Shown here piece by piece: positions 41,295-49,627 of a stretch of DNA of 64,000 nt; the stretch's first letter is position 1; each line of letters opens with the position of its first letter. Below the pieces are notes generated by a model. That model saw nothing but the letters and a program-made list of their open reading frames with translations. It had not been told where the DNA came from and searched no databases. The translations under genes were made by a program, and so were the position numbers. Source of the DNA: Streptomyces sp. B93 (GTDB taxonomy: Bacteria > Actinomycetota > Actinomycetes > Streptomycetales > Streptomycetaceae); contig NZ_JAGPXL010000003.1 in assembly GCF_018070565.1 (NCBI RefSeq), positions 62,001 through 126,000 on the forward strand, read 5' to 3'.

Positions 41295-41619
41295 CCGCGC
41301 CGCCCTCCTGGAAGCGGTGGGCCTCGTCCTGGGCCAGCAGCGAGAGCAGGGCGGCCACGGTCAGCCCCGACTCGGCCGGATGGCGCAGCACTTTCGCCGG
41401 ATCGATGCGGTAGATGTTCCCGCGGCCCTCCCTGGTGTGGGAGAGGTAGCCGTCCCGCTCCAGGTCGCCGATGATCTTCTGCACGGCCCGCTCGGTGAGG
41501 CGGCAGTGTGCCGCGATGTCACGGATGCGGACGTTCTGATCGTCGGCGATGGCGGCCAGCACGCGCGCGTGATTGGTGAGAAAGGTCCATCCAGTATGCG
41601 ACTCAGGCGCTCCACCCAT
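41269..41619 (-). CDS. Small winged-helix (MarR-like) DNA-binding protein
   Basis: A 116-residue protein that is mostly one winged helix: ARVLAAIADDQNVRIRDIAA, LTERAVQKIIGDLERDGYLS, then the wing HTREGRGNIYRIDP. The C-terminus is Ala/Leu-rich (SGLTVAALLSLLAQDEAHRF). The ATG at 41619 lacks a good ribosome site and may be leaderless; GTATGC direct repeats lie just upstream in an AT-richer promoter region. It diverges from the STAS-ANTAR gene and converges on the phosphatase gene, so it may regulate this signalling group. Confidence 0.75.
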   Translation of the reverse strand: MGGAPESHTGWTFLTNHARVLAAIADDQNVRIRDIAAHCRLTERAVQKIIGDLERDGYLSHTREGRGNIYRIDPAKVLRHPAESGLTVAALLSLLAQDEAHRFQEGGAASTDRPAP

Positions 41620-41748
41620 GTGGCCAGCATACGACCTGACATTCCCGCATACAAAAACCTGAATTCGATTTCCTGTATCTCTTGACGTGTTCTTCCCTCT
41701 CGGGTGAGCCTGGAGCCGTACGGCGGACATCACGAGGGAGAGGCAGCC

Positions 41749-42384
41749 ATGCCGGAGTCTGCGCGTTGCGCGTCGCCCCCGTCAGAGCTGGTCGACATCC
41801 GTGACGAGGGCACGCGCGCGCTCGTCACGGTCCGCGGGGAACTGGGCCTTTCGGTGGACGAGGAGCTGGCCAAGGCGCTGCGCGTGGCGGTGGCCGACGC
41901 GGAGGAGGGCGTGGACCTCGACCTCACGGCCGTCGAGTTCTGCGACTGCTCGACCCTCAACACCTTCCTCACGGTGCGCGAGGAGGCCATGGCCGACGGG
42001 AAGACCGTCGCGGTCCGGGCCGCCGGTCCCGCCGCCGGACGGCTGCTGGCGCTGACCGGCACGCTCGGCCTGTTCACCCCGGCGCCGCCGGGCGGCGAGA
42101 GCGGCCGGAGCCTCGGGGTCGAGGTGGTCCAGCTGCGCCGGGCCATGCAGACCCGGCCGGTCATCGATCTGGCCAGGGGTGTGCTCATGGCGTCCTTCGG
42201 ACTGAGCCCGGACCAGGCGTGGGACGTGCTCGTGACGGCGTCCCAGAACACCAACACCAAGCTGCACCGCCTCGCCGACGACCTGGTGACCGCCGTCCAG
42301 GGCGATCCGCTGCCGGACGCCGTGCAGCGCCAGGTCGCCGCGGCGGTGGCCCGGGTCAGGGAGCCGGACCCGGAGGCCGTCTGA
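41749..42384 (+). CDS. STAS-ANTAR domain fusion protein
   Basis: A 211-residue protein. Residues 12-110 form a STAS domain (ALVTVRGELGLSVDEELAKA; DLTAVEFCDCSTLNTFLTVR), as in anti-anti-sigma factors. In the usual phosphorylation motif the Ser lies in DCSTL. Residues 125-185 form an ANTAR RNA-binding domain (VVQLRRAMQTRPVIDLARGV; SFGLSPDQAWDVLVTASQNT). The combination links partner-switching to antitermination. The ATG at 41749 has GAGGGAGAGG upstream. The nearby PP2C phosphatase, which also has an ANTAR-like segment, is the obvious candidate partner; this is inferred. Confidence 0.88.
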   Translation: MPESARCASPPSELVDIRDEGTRALVTVRGELGLSVDEELAKALRVAVADAEEGVDLDLTAVEFCDCSTLNTFLTVREEAMADGKTVAVRAAGPAAGRLLALTGTLGLFTPAPPGGESGRSLGVEVVQLRRAMQTRPVIDLARGVLMASFGLSPDQAWDVLVTASQNTNTKLHRLADDLVTAVQGDPLPDAVQRQVAAAVARVREPDPEAV

Positions 42385-42408
42385 GCCGGGCGCCGTGGGC
42401 CCGGCTCA
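42382..42408. terminator. Bidirectional terminator containing both stop codons
   Basis: A perfect 9-bp inverted repeat, TGAGCCGGG (42382-42390) and CCCGGCTCA (42400-42408). Its outer bases are the TGA stop of the STAS-ANTAR gene and, on the other strand, the TGA stop of the ATP-grasp gene. Confidence 0.7.
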
Positions 42409-43233
42409 GACGGCGAGGAAGCGCCGCAGCGACGCCCTGAACGCCTCGACGAAGGCGTCCCGCCCCGCGTCCGGGAGGGCATCGAGGGACAGGTACGGAT
42501 TGAGGTCCTCCAGCTCGACCAGCAGGAGTTCACCGCCCGGCGCGCGGCAGGCGTCGACTCGCTGGATCCCGTGCCCGATACCGTTCCAGGCGATGAACCG
42601 CCGGGCGAACTCCAGGTCGCCGGGGGTGGGTTCGTACGGCTGGAGCCGCCAGCGCCGGTCGCGGTCGGGGGCGTACAGCGCGTACTGGAAGTCGTGGTCG
42701 ACGAAGTAGAAGGAGACCTCGTAGGCGAAGTCCACGCGGGGCTGGACGAGTACGGTGCCGTCGGTCAGCGCGGGCAGCTCCCCGGCGGACACGACGCGCA
42801 GGCCGATGGAGTCGGCGCCGAGCCGCGGCTTGGCCACGTACCGCTCGGCGGGCGGCAGCCGGTGCAGGTCCGCCGCGCTGTCCACGGTGGGGATGACGGG
42901 GAAGCCCGCGACGGTCAGGTCGAGCAGGTACTGCTTGCCGGCCATGTCGGCGCGGCCGGTGAGGGGGTTGTAGACCCGGGCCCCGGTGCGGAGAGCGTGG
43001 GCGCGGAACGCTTCGTAGGCCTCCTGGTACCCGAGCACCGGCCCACTGTTGCGGACGACCACGGCGTCGAAGGCGTCCATCAGGGCCCGGGCGTCCCGGG
43101 GATGGCACAGCGCGAGGTCGAAGTCCTCGCGGAGCCGGGCGGTGAGGTGGATGTCCTCGTCGCAGTAGCGGCGCCCGCGCGCCGGATACGCCAGGTCGGT
43201 CACATAGAGCAGGCGGGGGCGGGCGGACGGCAT
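42406..43233 (-). CDS. ATP-grasp-fold protein
   Basis: A 275-residue protein with an ATP-grasp layout. The N-terminal domain (MPSARPRLLYVTDLAYPARG) contains DAVVVRNSGPVLGYQEAYEA. The central ATP-binding part has GKQYLLDLTVAGFPVIPT and ERYVAKPRLGADSIGLRVV. Metal-binding acids near the end lie in GIQRVDACRAPGGELLLVEL and EDLNPYLSLD. Such enzymes ligate a carboxylate to an amine or thiol. The substrate is unknown; size and layout recall small peptide-ligase or glutathione-synthetase-like members. The ATG has GGGAGAG upstream. Confidence 0.75.
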   Translation of the reverse strand: MPSARPRLLYVTDLAYPARGRRYCDEDIHLTARLREDFDLALCHPRDARALMDAFDAVVVRNSGPVLGYQEAYEAFRAHALRTGARVYNPLTGRADMAGKQYLLDLTVAGFPVIPTVDSAADLHRLPPAERYVAKPRLGADSIGLRVVSAGELPALTDGTVLVQPRVDFAYEVSFYFVDHDFQYALYAPDRDRRWRLQPYEPTPGDLEFARRFIAWNGIGHGIQRVDACRAPGGELLLVELEDLNPYLSLDALPDAGRDAFVEAFRASLRRFLAV

Positions 43234-43311
43234 ACGGCTCTCCCAGGGGCGCGGAACGGTCCCGAAAGGCTAGGCCGTGCCGGATGACGACCCTCACCAC
43301 CCTCGCCGTAC

Positions 43312-43324
43312 GGCACTCAGTGCC
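43312..43324. promoter_or_regulatory. Palindromic operator candidate, copy 1
   Basis: GGCACT-C-AGTGCC, a perfect 6-bp inverted repeat with one central base. The same CACTCAGTGCCA string recurs at 43433-43444. TetR-type regulators use sites of this form. Confidence 0.55.
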
Positions 43325-43430
43325 ACGACCTTCATCTCGGCTGGACAGGGCCGTCCCAAGGGGTGGCGCGTCGACGACCCACCGTTTGCGACTGAGGCCC
43401 GAATGAGTGGTACCGAGTCCCTTTACGACT

Positions 43431-43444
43431 GACACTCAGTGCCA
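43431..43444. promoter_or_regulatory. Palindromic operator candidate, copy 2
   Basis: GACACT-C-AGTGCC, sharing CACTCAGTGCCA with the first copy, about 100 bases upstream of the zinc-ribbon gene start. It is followed by CATACATT, a relatively AT-rich patch that may be a -10 region. Confidence 0.55.
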
Positions 43445-43544
43445 TACATTGTGGGCGTGCACGGTGGCACGGCGACCGGGCACGTCCGTGCACGGGTGAG
43501 CCGCGCACGTGGGATTTCCGGCCGAGCGCAGGGAGTTGACCAGC

Positions 43545-43940
43545 GTGTACCACCACACAGGACACAAGACCGCCGCAGGCGTCCTCGACCACGCCGCACC
43601 CGACGCGGAGACCCTGGTCTACCAGCGCTGCGCCTGGTGCGGCACCGCCATGTACCACCGGCTGCTGTGCCCGGTCTGCCAGGGCAGCGATCTGCGGACG
43701 GAGCGCAGCGAGGGCATCGGCACGGTCCGCCACTCCACCGTGCTGCACCGCAACACGCCCGCCGCGCGCAACGTCTCCCTGATCGAGATGGCCGAGGGCT
43801 TCGTGGTGCGCGGCCGGGTCATGGGCCCGCCCGTCGGCATCCACAGCGGCGACCGGGTACGGCTGTCCACCGCCAAGGACCCGGTCCGCGGCGAGCCGGT
43901 GTTCCAGCTGGTCGACGAGCCCTACCGGCCCTGGACCTGA
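43545..43940 (+). CDS. Zn-ribbon/OB-fold protein, DUF35-like
   Basis: A 131-residue protein with an N-terminal rubredoxin-like zinc ribbon (YQRCAWCGTAMYHRLLCPVC, two CxxC pairs) and a C-terminal OB-fold (GTVRHSTVLHRNTP; MAEGFVVRGRVMGPPVGI). Proteins of this type often accompany thiolases or acyl-CoA enzymes and may bind acyl-CoA, but no thiolase is adjacent here. The GTG at 43545 has CAGGGAG about 9 bases upstream; in-frame codons to 43509 are less likely. The end lies 7 bases from the convergent oxidoreductase gene. Confidence 0.8.
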   Translation: MYHHTGHKTAAGVLDHAAPDAETLVYQRCAWCGTAMYHRLLCPVCQGSDLRTERSEGIGTVRHSTVLHRNTPAARNVSLIEMAEGFVVRGRVMGPPVGIHSGDRVRLSTAKDPVRGEPVFQLVDEPYRPWT

Positions 43941-43947
43941 CCCGGTC

Positions 43948-44337
43948 TCAGGACTCCGGGGTCACCCGGACCCCGACGGTCCCGGACGCGCCCCGGCGCA
44001 GTCTGCTGCCGAGCAGGGTGAGGCGGCCGACGATGCCGTACTTGCGGGCGATGAGCTTGCGGTAGCGGGCCGCGGTGGCCGCGTCGCAGATCTCGGCGGT
44101 GGCCGGGTACTCCGGGCCGAGGGGGTTGCCCCGCAGGTCGCAGGCGGCGACCCGGACGTCGGCGCGGCGCCGGATCCGCTTGACCTTCCAGGAGTCGGCG
44201 ACCGTCCACACGCCCAGCGCCTCGTCCCCGTCGCGGACCACCCACACCGGGGTGGGCACGCCCGTGCCGTCCTTGCGGTGGCTGATCAGCAGGAGGTACT
44301 TGCCGTCGCCGAGCTGCTTCAGCAGCGTCTCGTCCAT
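43948..44337 (-). CDS. PPOX-class flavin/F420-dependent oxidoreductase-like protein
   Basis: A 129-residue split-barrel protein: GDGKYLLLISHRKDGTGVPT, VWTVADSWKVKRIRRRADVR, and ACDLRGNPLGPEYPATAEIC. These match the PPOX/F420-dependent enzyme group common in actinobacteria, which reduce or bind small ligands using F420 or a flavin. The ATG at 44337 has only a weak GGG upstream. Isolated gene, convergent with the zinc-ribbon gene; substrate unknown. Confidence 0.85.
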   Translation of the reverse strand: MDETLLKQLGDGKYLLLISHRKDGTGVPTPVWVVRDGDEALGVWTVADSWKVKRIRRRADVRVAACDLRGNPLGPEYPATAEICDAATAARYRKLIARKYGIVGRLTLLGSRLRRGASGTVGVRVTPES

Positions 44338-44445
44338 CCCGGGAGTCTAATCCGGGAGTCCGATCCGGCAGTCCCAGGTGAACCCCGGCGTCTAGATTGC
44401 TCCTTGACCCCTGCACACGGCACCAGGCACTCCAGGAGCTGACCC

Positions 44446-45276
44446 GTGACCGAGAACCCGGCCGCGACGGACGGCGTCGCCGAGACGCTGCGCGAGCGCA
44501 TCAACACCAACCAGCCGCACACGGCGCGGATCTGGAACTACTGGCTCGGCGGCAAGGACAACTACGACGTCGACCGGGCGGCGGGCGACCAGATCCGCGC
44601 ACTGCACCCCGGCATCGGTGAGTACGCCCGCGCGGACCGGCTGTTCCTGGGCCGGGCCGTGCGCCATCTGGTCGGCGAGACCGGAATCCGCCAGTTCCTG
44701 GACATCGGCACCGGGCTGCCGACCGCCGACAACACCCACGAGGTCGCCCAGCGCCTCGCCCCGGAGTCACGGATCGTCTACGTCGACAACGACCCGCTGG
44801 TGCTGGCGCACGCCCGCGCCCTGCTGACCAGCACGCCCGAGGGCCGTACCGACTACCTCGACGAGGATCTGCGCAACGTCGACACGATCCTCGAGCACGC
44901 CGCGAAGACCCTGGACCTCAGCAGGCCCGTGGCGCTGGTGCTGCTCGGCGTGGTCATCTTCATCGGCGACGACGAGGACCCGTACGGCCTGGTGCGGCGG
45001 CTGATGGACGCGCTGCCCGCGGGCAGCCACCTGGTGCTGTCACACACCATCACCAGCCCGGCCATGCCGGACGTGGACGAGGCCGTGCGGTTCTGGAACG
45101 AGCACGGCACCCCGAAGCTGACCCAGCGCACCCCCGAAGCGGTGACCCGGTTCTTCGACGGCCTCGAACTCCTGGAACCCGGGGTGGTGTCCTGCTCGCG
45201 CTGGCGCCCCGAGCCCGCGGACGGTCCGGAGCCGGAGGAGGTCGCCATGTTCGGCGGGGTGGCGCGGAAGAACTGA
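44446..45276 (+). CDS. SAM-dependent methyltransferase, SAV2177/DUF574 family
   Basis: A 276-residue protein with the family N-terminus INTNQPHTARIWNYWLGGKD then NYDVDRAAGDQI, and the SAM-binding block FLDIGTGLPTADNTHEVAQR with IVYVDNDPLVLAHARALL. This family is greatly expanded in Streptomyces and its substrates are largely unknown. The GTG at 44446 has CAGGAG 7 bases upstream. Confidence 0.92.
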   Translation: MTENPAATDGVAETLRERINTNQPHTARIWNYWLGGKDNYDVDRAAGDQIRALHPGIGEYARADRLFLGRAVRHLVGETGIRQFLDIGTGLPTADNTHEVAQRLAPESRIVYVDNDPLVLAHARALLTSTPEGRTDYLDEDLRNVDTILEHAAKTLDLSRPVALVLLGVVIFIGDDEDPYGLVRRLMDALPAGSHLVLSHTITSPAMPDVDEAVRFWNEHGTPKLTQRTPEAVTRFFDGLELLEPGVVSCSRWRPEPADGPEPEEVAMFGGVARKN

Positions 45277-45393
45277 GCCGACCGCCCGGCGCGGTGAACA
45301 CCCCCGGGCCCCGGCACGTATGGACAGGGGGCGCTCGACGACCGGAGCGCCCCGCGGCGCTCACGCCGTGTGTCCGGGGTTCGGGAGCCATGC

Positions 45394-46770
45394 ATGAGGC
45401 ACGCACGACGACGGATCGTCCGGCGGGTGACACGGCTCACGGCCGTCGGGGGACTTCTCCTGGGCACCGTGATGGTCACCCGGGCCGTCGCCGACGAGAC
45501 CCCTCCCGTGTCCGCCCTGCCGCGCGCTGCGGCCGGTACCGAGGCCGCGCCCGGCGCGGACCTCCTGGACCGGCTCGGGACCTCCCGTACGGCGGGCAGC
45601 TGGATCGGCGACGACGGACGGCCGGTCGTCGCCGTCACCGACCGGGAGGCGGCCACCGAGGTCCGCTCGGCGGGCGCGGCGGCGAAGGTCGTCCGGAACA
45701 GCATGAGCGACCTGGAGTCGGCCACGGCCGCGCTGCGCTCGGCCCCCCGGGTGGCGGGCACGGCGTGGGCGGTGGACTACCGCTCCAACGAGGTGGTGGT
45801 ACGCGGGGACAGCACCGTCTCCGCCACCGACTGGTCGCGGCTCACCGACCTCGCCGAGTCCCTGGGCGGCTCCGTGCGCATGGAACGCACCGAGGGCACC
45901 TTCACCACCCGGCTGAACGGGGCGCAGCAGATCCTGTCGACGGCCGGGCGCTGCTCGGCCGGGTTCAACGTCACCGACGGCAGCCGCGACTTCATCCTGA
46001 CCGCCGGGCACTGCGGGCCCGGCGGTTCGGTGTGGTTCGCCGACAACCGGGGCCGCGAGCAGGTGGGCCGTACGGTCGAGCAGAGCTTCCCCGGCGACGA
46101 CTACTCCCTGATCCGGTACGCCGACGGCCGGGCGGGCGACGGCGCCGACGTGGTCGCCGTGGGCGCCGGACGCGGGGTGCGGATCACCGGCCTCGGTGAT
46201 CCGGCGGTCGGGCAGCGGGTGTTCCGCAGCGGCAGCACGACGGGGCTGCGGGACGGCCGGGTGACCGCGCTGGACGCCACGGTCAACTACCCGGAGGGCA
46301 CGGTCAGCGGCCTGATCGAGACGGACGTGTGCGCCGAACCCGGCGACAGCGGGGGCCCGTTGTTCGCGGAGGGGATCGCGCTCGGGGTGACCTCGGGCGG
46401 CAGCGGCGACTGCACGACGGGTGGTACGACGTTCTTCCAGCCGGTCACCACGGCGCTGTCCGCGCTCAACCTGAAGCTGATCGTGGCGGCACCGCAACAG
46501 GCGGGCGCCCAGGGGTCGTCGGCGGAGCCGTCCGCCACGCCCACGCAGAACGCGGTGGCGCCCGGTGCCGCGTCGCCGGGCTCGTCGGCCCCGGTGGACG
46601 GGGGCGTACAGGCGACGGCGCTGCTGTCGCGGCTGTCGGACCCGCGCAACGTCGGGCCCGGTCTGCTGGTCGTCGGGGGCAGTCTGATCGCGTTGGTGGC
46701 GACCCGGTGGATCCGGGCGGAGCAGGACCGCAAGGCCTATCAGCGGCACTACTCGGCGACCTGGGGATGA
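45394..46770 (+). CDS. S1-family (streptogrisin-like) serine protease with C-terminal membrane anchor
   Basis: A 458-residue secreted protease. An arginine-rich signal sequence (RHARRRIVRRVTRLTAVGGL) is followed by a propeptide of about 150 residues, then the chymotrypsin-fold domain with catalytic His in FILTAGHCGPGG, Asp in PGDDYSLIRY and Ser in EPGDSGGPLF. A Ser/Pro/Ala-rich linker (about 375-415) leads to one membrane segment (GPGLLVVGGSLIALVATRWI) and a short basic cytoplasmic tail. Streptogrisins are usually free extracellular enzymes, so the anchor is notable. The ATG has GGGAG about 8 bases upstream. Confidence 0.88.
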   Translation: MRHARRRIVRRVTRLTAVGGLLLGTVMVTRAVADETPPVSALPRAAAGTEAAPGADLLDRLGTSRTAGSWIGDDGRPVVAVTDREAATEVRSAGAAAKVVRNSMSDLESATAALRSAPRVAGTAWAVDYRSNEVVVRGDSTVSATDWSRLTDLAESLGGSVRMERTEGTFTTRLNGAQQILSTAGRCSAGFNVTDGSRDFILTAGHCGPGGSVWFADNRGREQVGRTVEQSFPGDDYSLIRYADGRAGDGADVVAVGAGRGVRITGLGDPAVGQRVFRSGSTTGLRDGRVTALDATVNYPEGTVSGLIETDVCAEPGDSGGPLFAEGIALGVTSGGSGDCTTGGTTFFQPVTTALSALNLKLIVAAPQQAGAQGSSAEPSATPTQNAVAPGAASPGSSAPVDGGVQATALLSRLSDPRNVGPGLLVVGGSLIALVATRWIRAEQDRKAYQRHYSATWG

Positions 46771-46774
46771 CTGC

Positions 46775-46798
46775 CCCGGCGCCATGGGTGGCGCCGGG
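46775..46798 (+). terminator. Hairpin terminator of the protease gene
   Basis: A perfect 9-bp inverted repeat, CCCGGCGCC (46775-46783) and GGCGCCGGG (46790-46798), loop of 6 bases, starting 5 bases after the stop codon. Confidence 0.75.
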
Positions 46799-46870
46799 TG
46801 ACGGTGGTCTCGCCCGCGGGGTGACCGGAGGGGCATCAGGGGGGCGGCGCGGGGCCGCCCGCACGGAGTG

Positions 46871-47044
46871 TCAGGCGGCGCGCGCCGACTGCGGGGCCGC
46901 GGCGGCCCACTCCATCACCAGGCGCTGGTACTCGGCGCGCTGCTCCGTGTTGAGTGTCCCGCCCGATCGGCGCCACAGGGCCCGGATCTCCTCGTTGACC
47001 TCCGCGGCCGATCGCTCGGAGAGGGGTTCAACAGTGGTGGACAT
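46871..47044 (-). CDS. Very small conserved hypothetical protein
   Basis: A 57-residue acidic, helical protein (MSTTVEPLSERSAAEVNEEI, ALWRRSGGTLNTEQRAEYQR, LVMEWAAAAPQSARAA). The codon pattern is coding-like. The region upstream is AT-richer and promoter-like, but the ribosome site is weak. An in-frame ATG four codons upstream is possible. Function unknown. Confidence 0.65.
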   Translation of the reverse strand: MSTTVEPLSERSAAEVNEEIRALWRRSGGTLNTEQRAEYQRLVMEWAAAAPQSARAA

Positions 47045-47124
47045 GCCGTGAAGCATACGAGTCCCGACGTGAAGGCGCTGTGAGTATTCAGCAGCGAACC
47101 GGGCATTTCGGACCGTGTTGCTGG

Positions 47125-47820
47125 TCACGTGCCGGGCTTGCGGCCGTACACGTACACGTCGTCGCCCTTCTTCAGCAGCGACCAGTACTTCTTGGCCGTG
47201 GCGGTCGTCATGTTGACGCAGCCGTGCGAGCCCGGCGGGTTCCACATGCTGAGGTTCGCGGAGTGGAAGGCCTGGCCGCCGTCGAAGAACTGGCTGTAGG
47301 GCATGGGCACGTCGTAGATGGTGGAGACGTGGTCGATGTTGCGCCAGTAGATCTTCTTCAGGCCGGTGCGGGTCTCGTACCCGTCGCGGCCGGTGCGCAC
47401 CGGCACGGGGCCGTAGACGAGCTTCTTGCCGTCCTGGATCCAGCTGAGCTGGAGGGTGAGGTTCACACAGGCGATCCGGCCCTTGTTCACCGGGCACTTC
47501 CCCGCCTTGTTGGGGTTGCTCCCGACCGCCTTCTGCTTGAGCATGAGGTCCATCACACCCCAGGTGACCGGACCGGCGTAGCCGATGTTCGGCTTGATGC
47601 CGTGCTTGGTCTGGAAGGCCTGGATCGCCTTGCAGTCGGCCGTCGACTGCTTGCCGTCGACCGGCCGTCCGAGGAACTTCTCGACCTGCTTCTGATACGG
47701 CCCCGCCTGCGTCGTACAGCTCGCGGCCTGTGCGGTGCCGGCGTTCGCGACGACGGCGACCGGCGCCACCAGTGCGGTGACGCCGAGTACGACGGCTGCC
47801 CGTCTGCGTGTGTCCCCCAT
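47125..47820 (-). CDS. Secreted L,D-transpeptidase (YkuD) with peptidoglycan-binding domain
   Basis: A 231-residue exported protein acting on cell-wall peptidoglycan by forming 3-3 cross-links or attaching proteins. The signal peptide ends AQA (about residue 32). A PG_binding_1 domain follows (about 40-90: QVEKFLGRPVDGKQSTADCK, IQAFQTKHGIKPN), then a YkuD domain with the catalytic Cys in PPGSHGCVNMTTATAKKYW. Four or more other Cys may form disulfides. The ATG at 47820 has AAGGA about 6 bases upstream. Confidence 0.92.
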   Translation of the reverse strand: MGDTRRRAAVVLGVTALVAPVAVVANAGTAQAASCTTQAGPYQKQVEKFLGRPVDGKQSTADCKAIQAFQTKHGIKPNIGYAGPVTWGVMDLMLKQKAVGSNPNKAGKCPVNKGRIACVNLTLQLSWIQDGKKLVYGPVPVRTGRDGYETRTGLKKIYWRNIDHVSTIYDVPMPYSQFFDGGQAFHSANLSMWNPPGSHGCVNMTTATAKKYWSLLKKGDDVYVYGRKPGT

Positions 47821-47949
47821 GGCGATCCTTGCCTCTCGATACGGGTGTCGGTGAGCTAGACCGATTGTGGGGGCATGAGGTTGTACGGCCGGTCCGTCCA
47901 CTTTGGTGGGACTCATCACACGCGCGTGCGACCCCGTCAGCGACAACCG

Positions 47950-48882
47950 TCAGCGGTAGCCGGTGGTGTCCGCCGGGCGGCCCGGGTCCTGGACCTCGAC
48001 GAGGTAGCGCCAGGCGTCGGGGCGGCTGCCGTCGAGGTCGGTGAAGCCGTACTCCCGGGCGAGCTGCCCGCTCGACAGGGAGCCGCCGTTCCAGCGGGCC
48101 ACGCCGGGGTCGGCGGCGAGGGCGGCGACGGCCCGGCCGACATAGCGCGGGGTCTCGGAGATGGCGAAGTGCGGGACCTTCGCCAGGGCGTCGCGCCAGT
48201 TGTCCTCGCGGACGCCGAACGCCTCCAGCATCATCTCCGAGCGCATCCAGCCGGGGGTCAGCGCGACGGCGGTGGCGCCGCGCGGGCCGAGTTCATGGCC
48301 GAGCGCGAAGGCCATGCGCAGCACGGCCGACTTGGCGAGGTCGTAGAAGAAGGAGTTGCGGTAGTTGTCGCGGTTGTACTCCGCGGTGCCGTCGGTCATC
48401 TCGACGACGAGTCCGCCCCGGTGGCGCAGCAGCAGCGGCAGGGCGTGGTGGCTGGTGACGGCGTGGGTCTCCACGGCGAGGCGCAGCAGCCGCAGTCCGT
48501 TGTCGAGGTCGTGCTCCCAGACGGGGCTGTCCCACTCGAAGAGCTTCTCGCCGCCCCAGATGTCGTTGACGAGGACGTCGAGGCGGCCCTGCTCGTCATC
48601 GATGCGCGCCACCAGGGCGCGCACGGCCGCCGGGTCGAGGTGGTCGGTGGGTACGGCGATGCCGCGTCCCCCTGCCGCGGTGACCAGGTCGGCGGTGTCC
48701 TCGACGGTCTCCGGGCGGTCGTACTCGGAGCGGCGGTCGCGGGTGGTGCGGCCGGTGACGTAGACGGTGGCGCCCGCCTCGCCGAGTTCCACGGCGATGC
48801 CCCGTCCCGCTCCCCGGGTCGCTCCCGCGACCAGTGCGACCTTGCCCGTCAGTTCGGCCCTGCCCGTCCGTGCGGTTGCCAT
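47950..48882 (-). CDS. Short-chain dehydrogenase/reductase (SDR)
   Basis: A 310-residue NAD(P)-dependent oxidoreductase. The cofactor loop is GATRGAGRGIAVELGEAGAT, the structural motif VNDIWGG replaces the usual NNAG, and the catalytic YDLAK (SFFYDLAKSAVLRMAFALGH) gives the Tyr-Lys pair. The C-terminal extension (GGSLSSGQLAREYGFTDLDG) is characteristic of a larger SDR subgroup with unknown substrate. Apparently monocistronic. Confidence 0.88.
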   Translation of the reverse strand: MATARTGRAELTGKVALVAGATRGAGRGIAVELGEAGATVYVTGRTTRDRRSEYDRPETVEDTADLVTAAGGRGIAVPTDHLDPAAVRALVARIDDEQGRLDVLVNDIWGGEKLFEWDSPVWEHDLDNGLRLLRLAVETHAVTSHHALPLLLRHRGGLVVEMTDGTAEYNRDNYRNSFFYDLAKSAVLRMAFALGHELGPRGATAVALTPGWMRSEMMLEAFGVREDNWRDALAKVPHFAISETPRYVGRAVAALAADPGVARWNGGSLSSGQLAREYGFTDLDGSRPDAWRYLVEVQDPGRPADTTGYR

Positions 48883-48994
48883 GTGTCCGGCCTCCCGGTG
48901 TCGTGGTGATCCCTGCGTGGACCAGGGTGGCCGGGAAGCCGGACATCTTCTGTCGCCTTTTCCGTGGCGGTCGCCCGAAGGGGCGTGCCTGGCG

Positions 48995-49627
48995 TCAGTG
49001 GCCCCGGTCGATCCACTCCTGAAGGTGCGGGGCCTCGGCGCCGATGGTGGTGGCGTCGCCGTGGCCGGTGAGGACCTTGGTGCCGGGCGGCAGGGTGAGC
49101 AGCCGGTCGCGGATGGAGTCGATGATCGTCGGGAAGTGGGACCAGGACCGGCCGGTCGCGCCGGGCCCGCCCTGGAAGAGGGTGTCGCCGGTGAAGACCG
49201 CGCCGAGGCCGGGGTCGTACAGGCAGATCGCGCCGGGCGCGTGGCCGGGGGTGTGCAGGACCGTCAGGTCGGCGCCCGCCGCCTCGATGATCTGGCCGTC
49301 CTGGAGGTGGGCGTCGGGGTCGCGGTCCGGATGGGTCTGCTTCCACAGCGGCAGGTCGTCCGGGTGCAGCCAGATCGTCGCGCCGGTGCGGTCGGCCAGC
49401 GCGGGCGCGGCGTCGATGTGGTCGTTGTGGGCGTGGGTGCACACGATCGCGGTGAGGCGCCGGTCGCCCACGGCGGCGGCGATGGCGTCGACGTCATGGG
49501 CGGCGTCGATGACCACGCACTCGGTGTCGTCGCCGACGATCCAGACGTTGTTGTCGACGTCCCAGGTGCCGCCGTCGAGGCTGAACTGCCCGTGGGTGAC
49601 GAGGCGTTCGATGCGGGCGGCCATCAC
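48995..49627 (-). CDS. Metallo-beta-lactamase-fold hydrolase, probable mycothiol thioester hydrolase
   Basis: A 210-residue MBL enzyme with metal ligands in [10 protein letters not shown] (HxHxDH), [19 protein letters not shown] and LTGHGDATT. Its GTG start overlaps the stop of the mycothiol formaldehyde dehydrogenase gene by 4 bases (GTGATGGCC), so the two are coupled. By analogy with glutathione systems it may hydrolyse S-formylmycothiol to formate and mycothiol; that step is inferred from context. Confidence 0.85.
   Translation of the reverse strand: MMAARIERLVTHGQFSLDGGTWDVDNNVWIVGDDTECVVIDAAHDVDAIAAAVGDRRLTAIVCTHAHNDHIDAAPALADRTGATIWLHPDDLPLWKQTHPDRDPDAHLQDGQIIEAAGADLTVLHTPGHAPGAICLYDPGLGAVFTGDTLFQGGPGATGRSWSHFPTIIDSIRDRLLTLPPGTKVLTGHGDATTIGAEAPHLQEWIDRGH

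Larger units (their letters stand above)
43234..43544. other. Divergent promoter region with repeated palindromes
   Basis: A 311-base gap between the divergent ATP-grasp and zinc-ribbon genes with no credible coding frame. It contains two CACTcAGTG palindromes, annotated separately, 119 bases apart. Confidence 0.6.
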
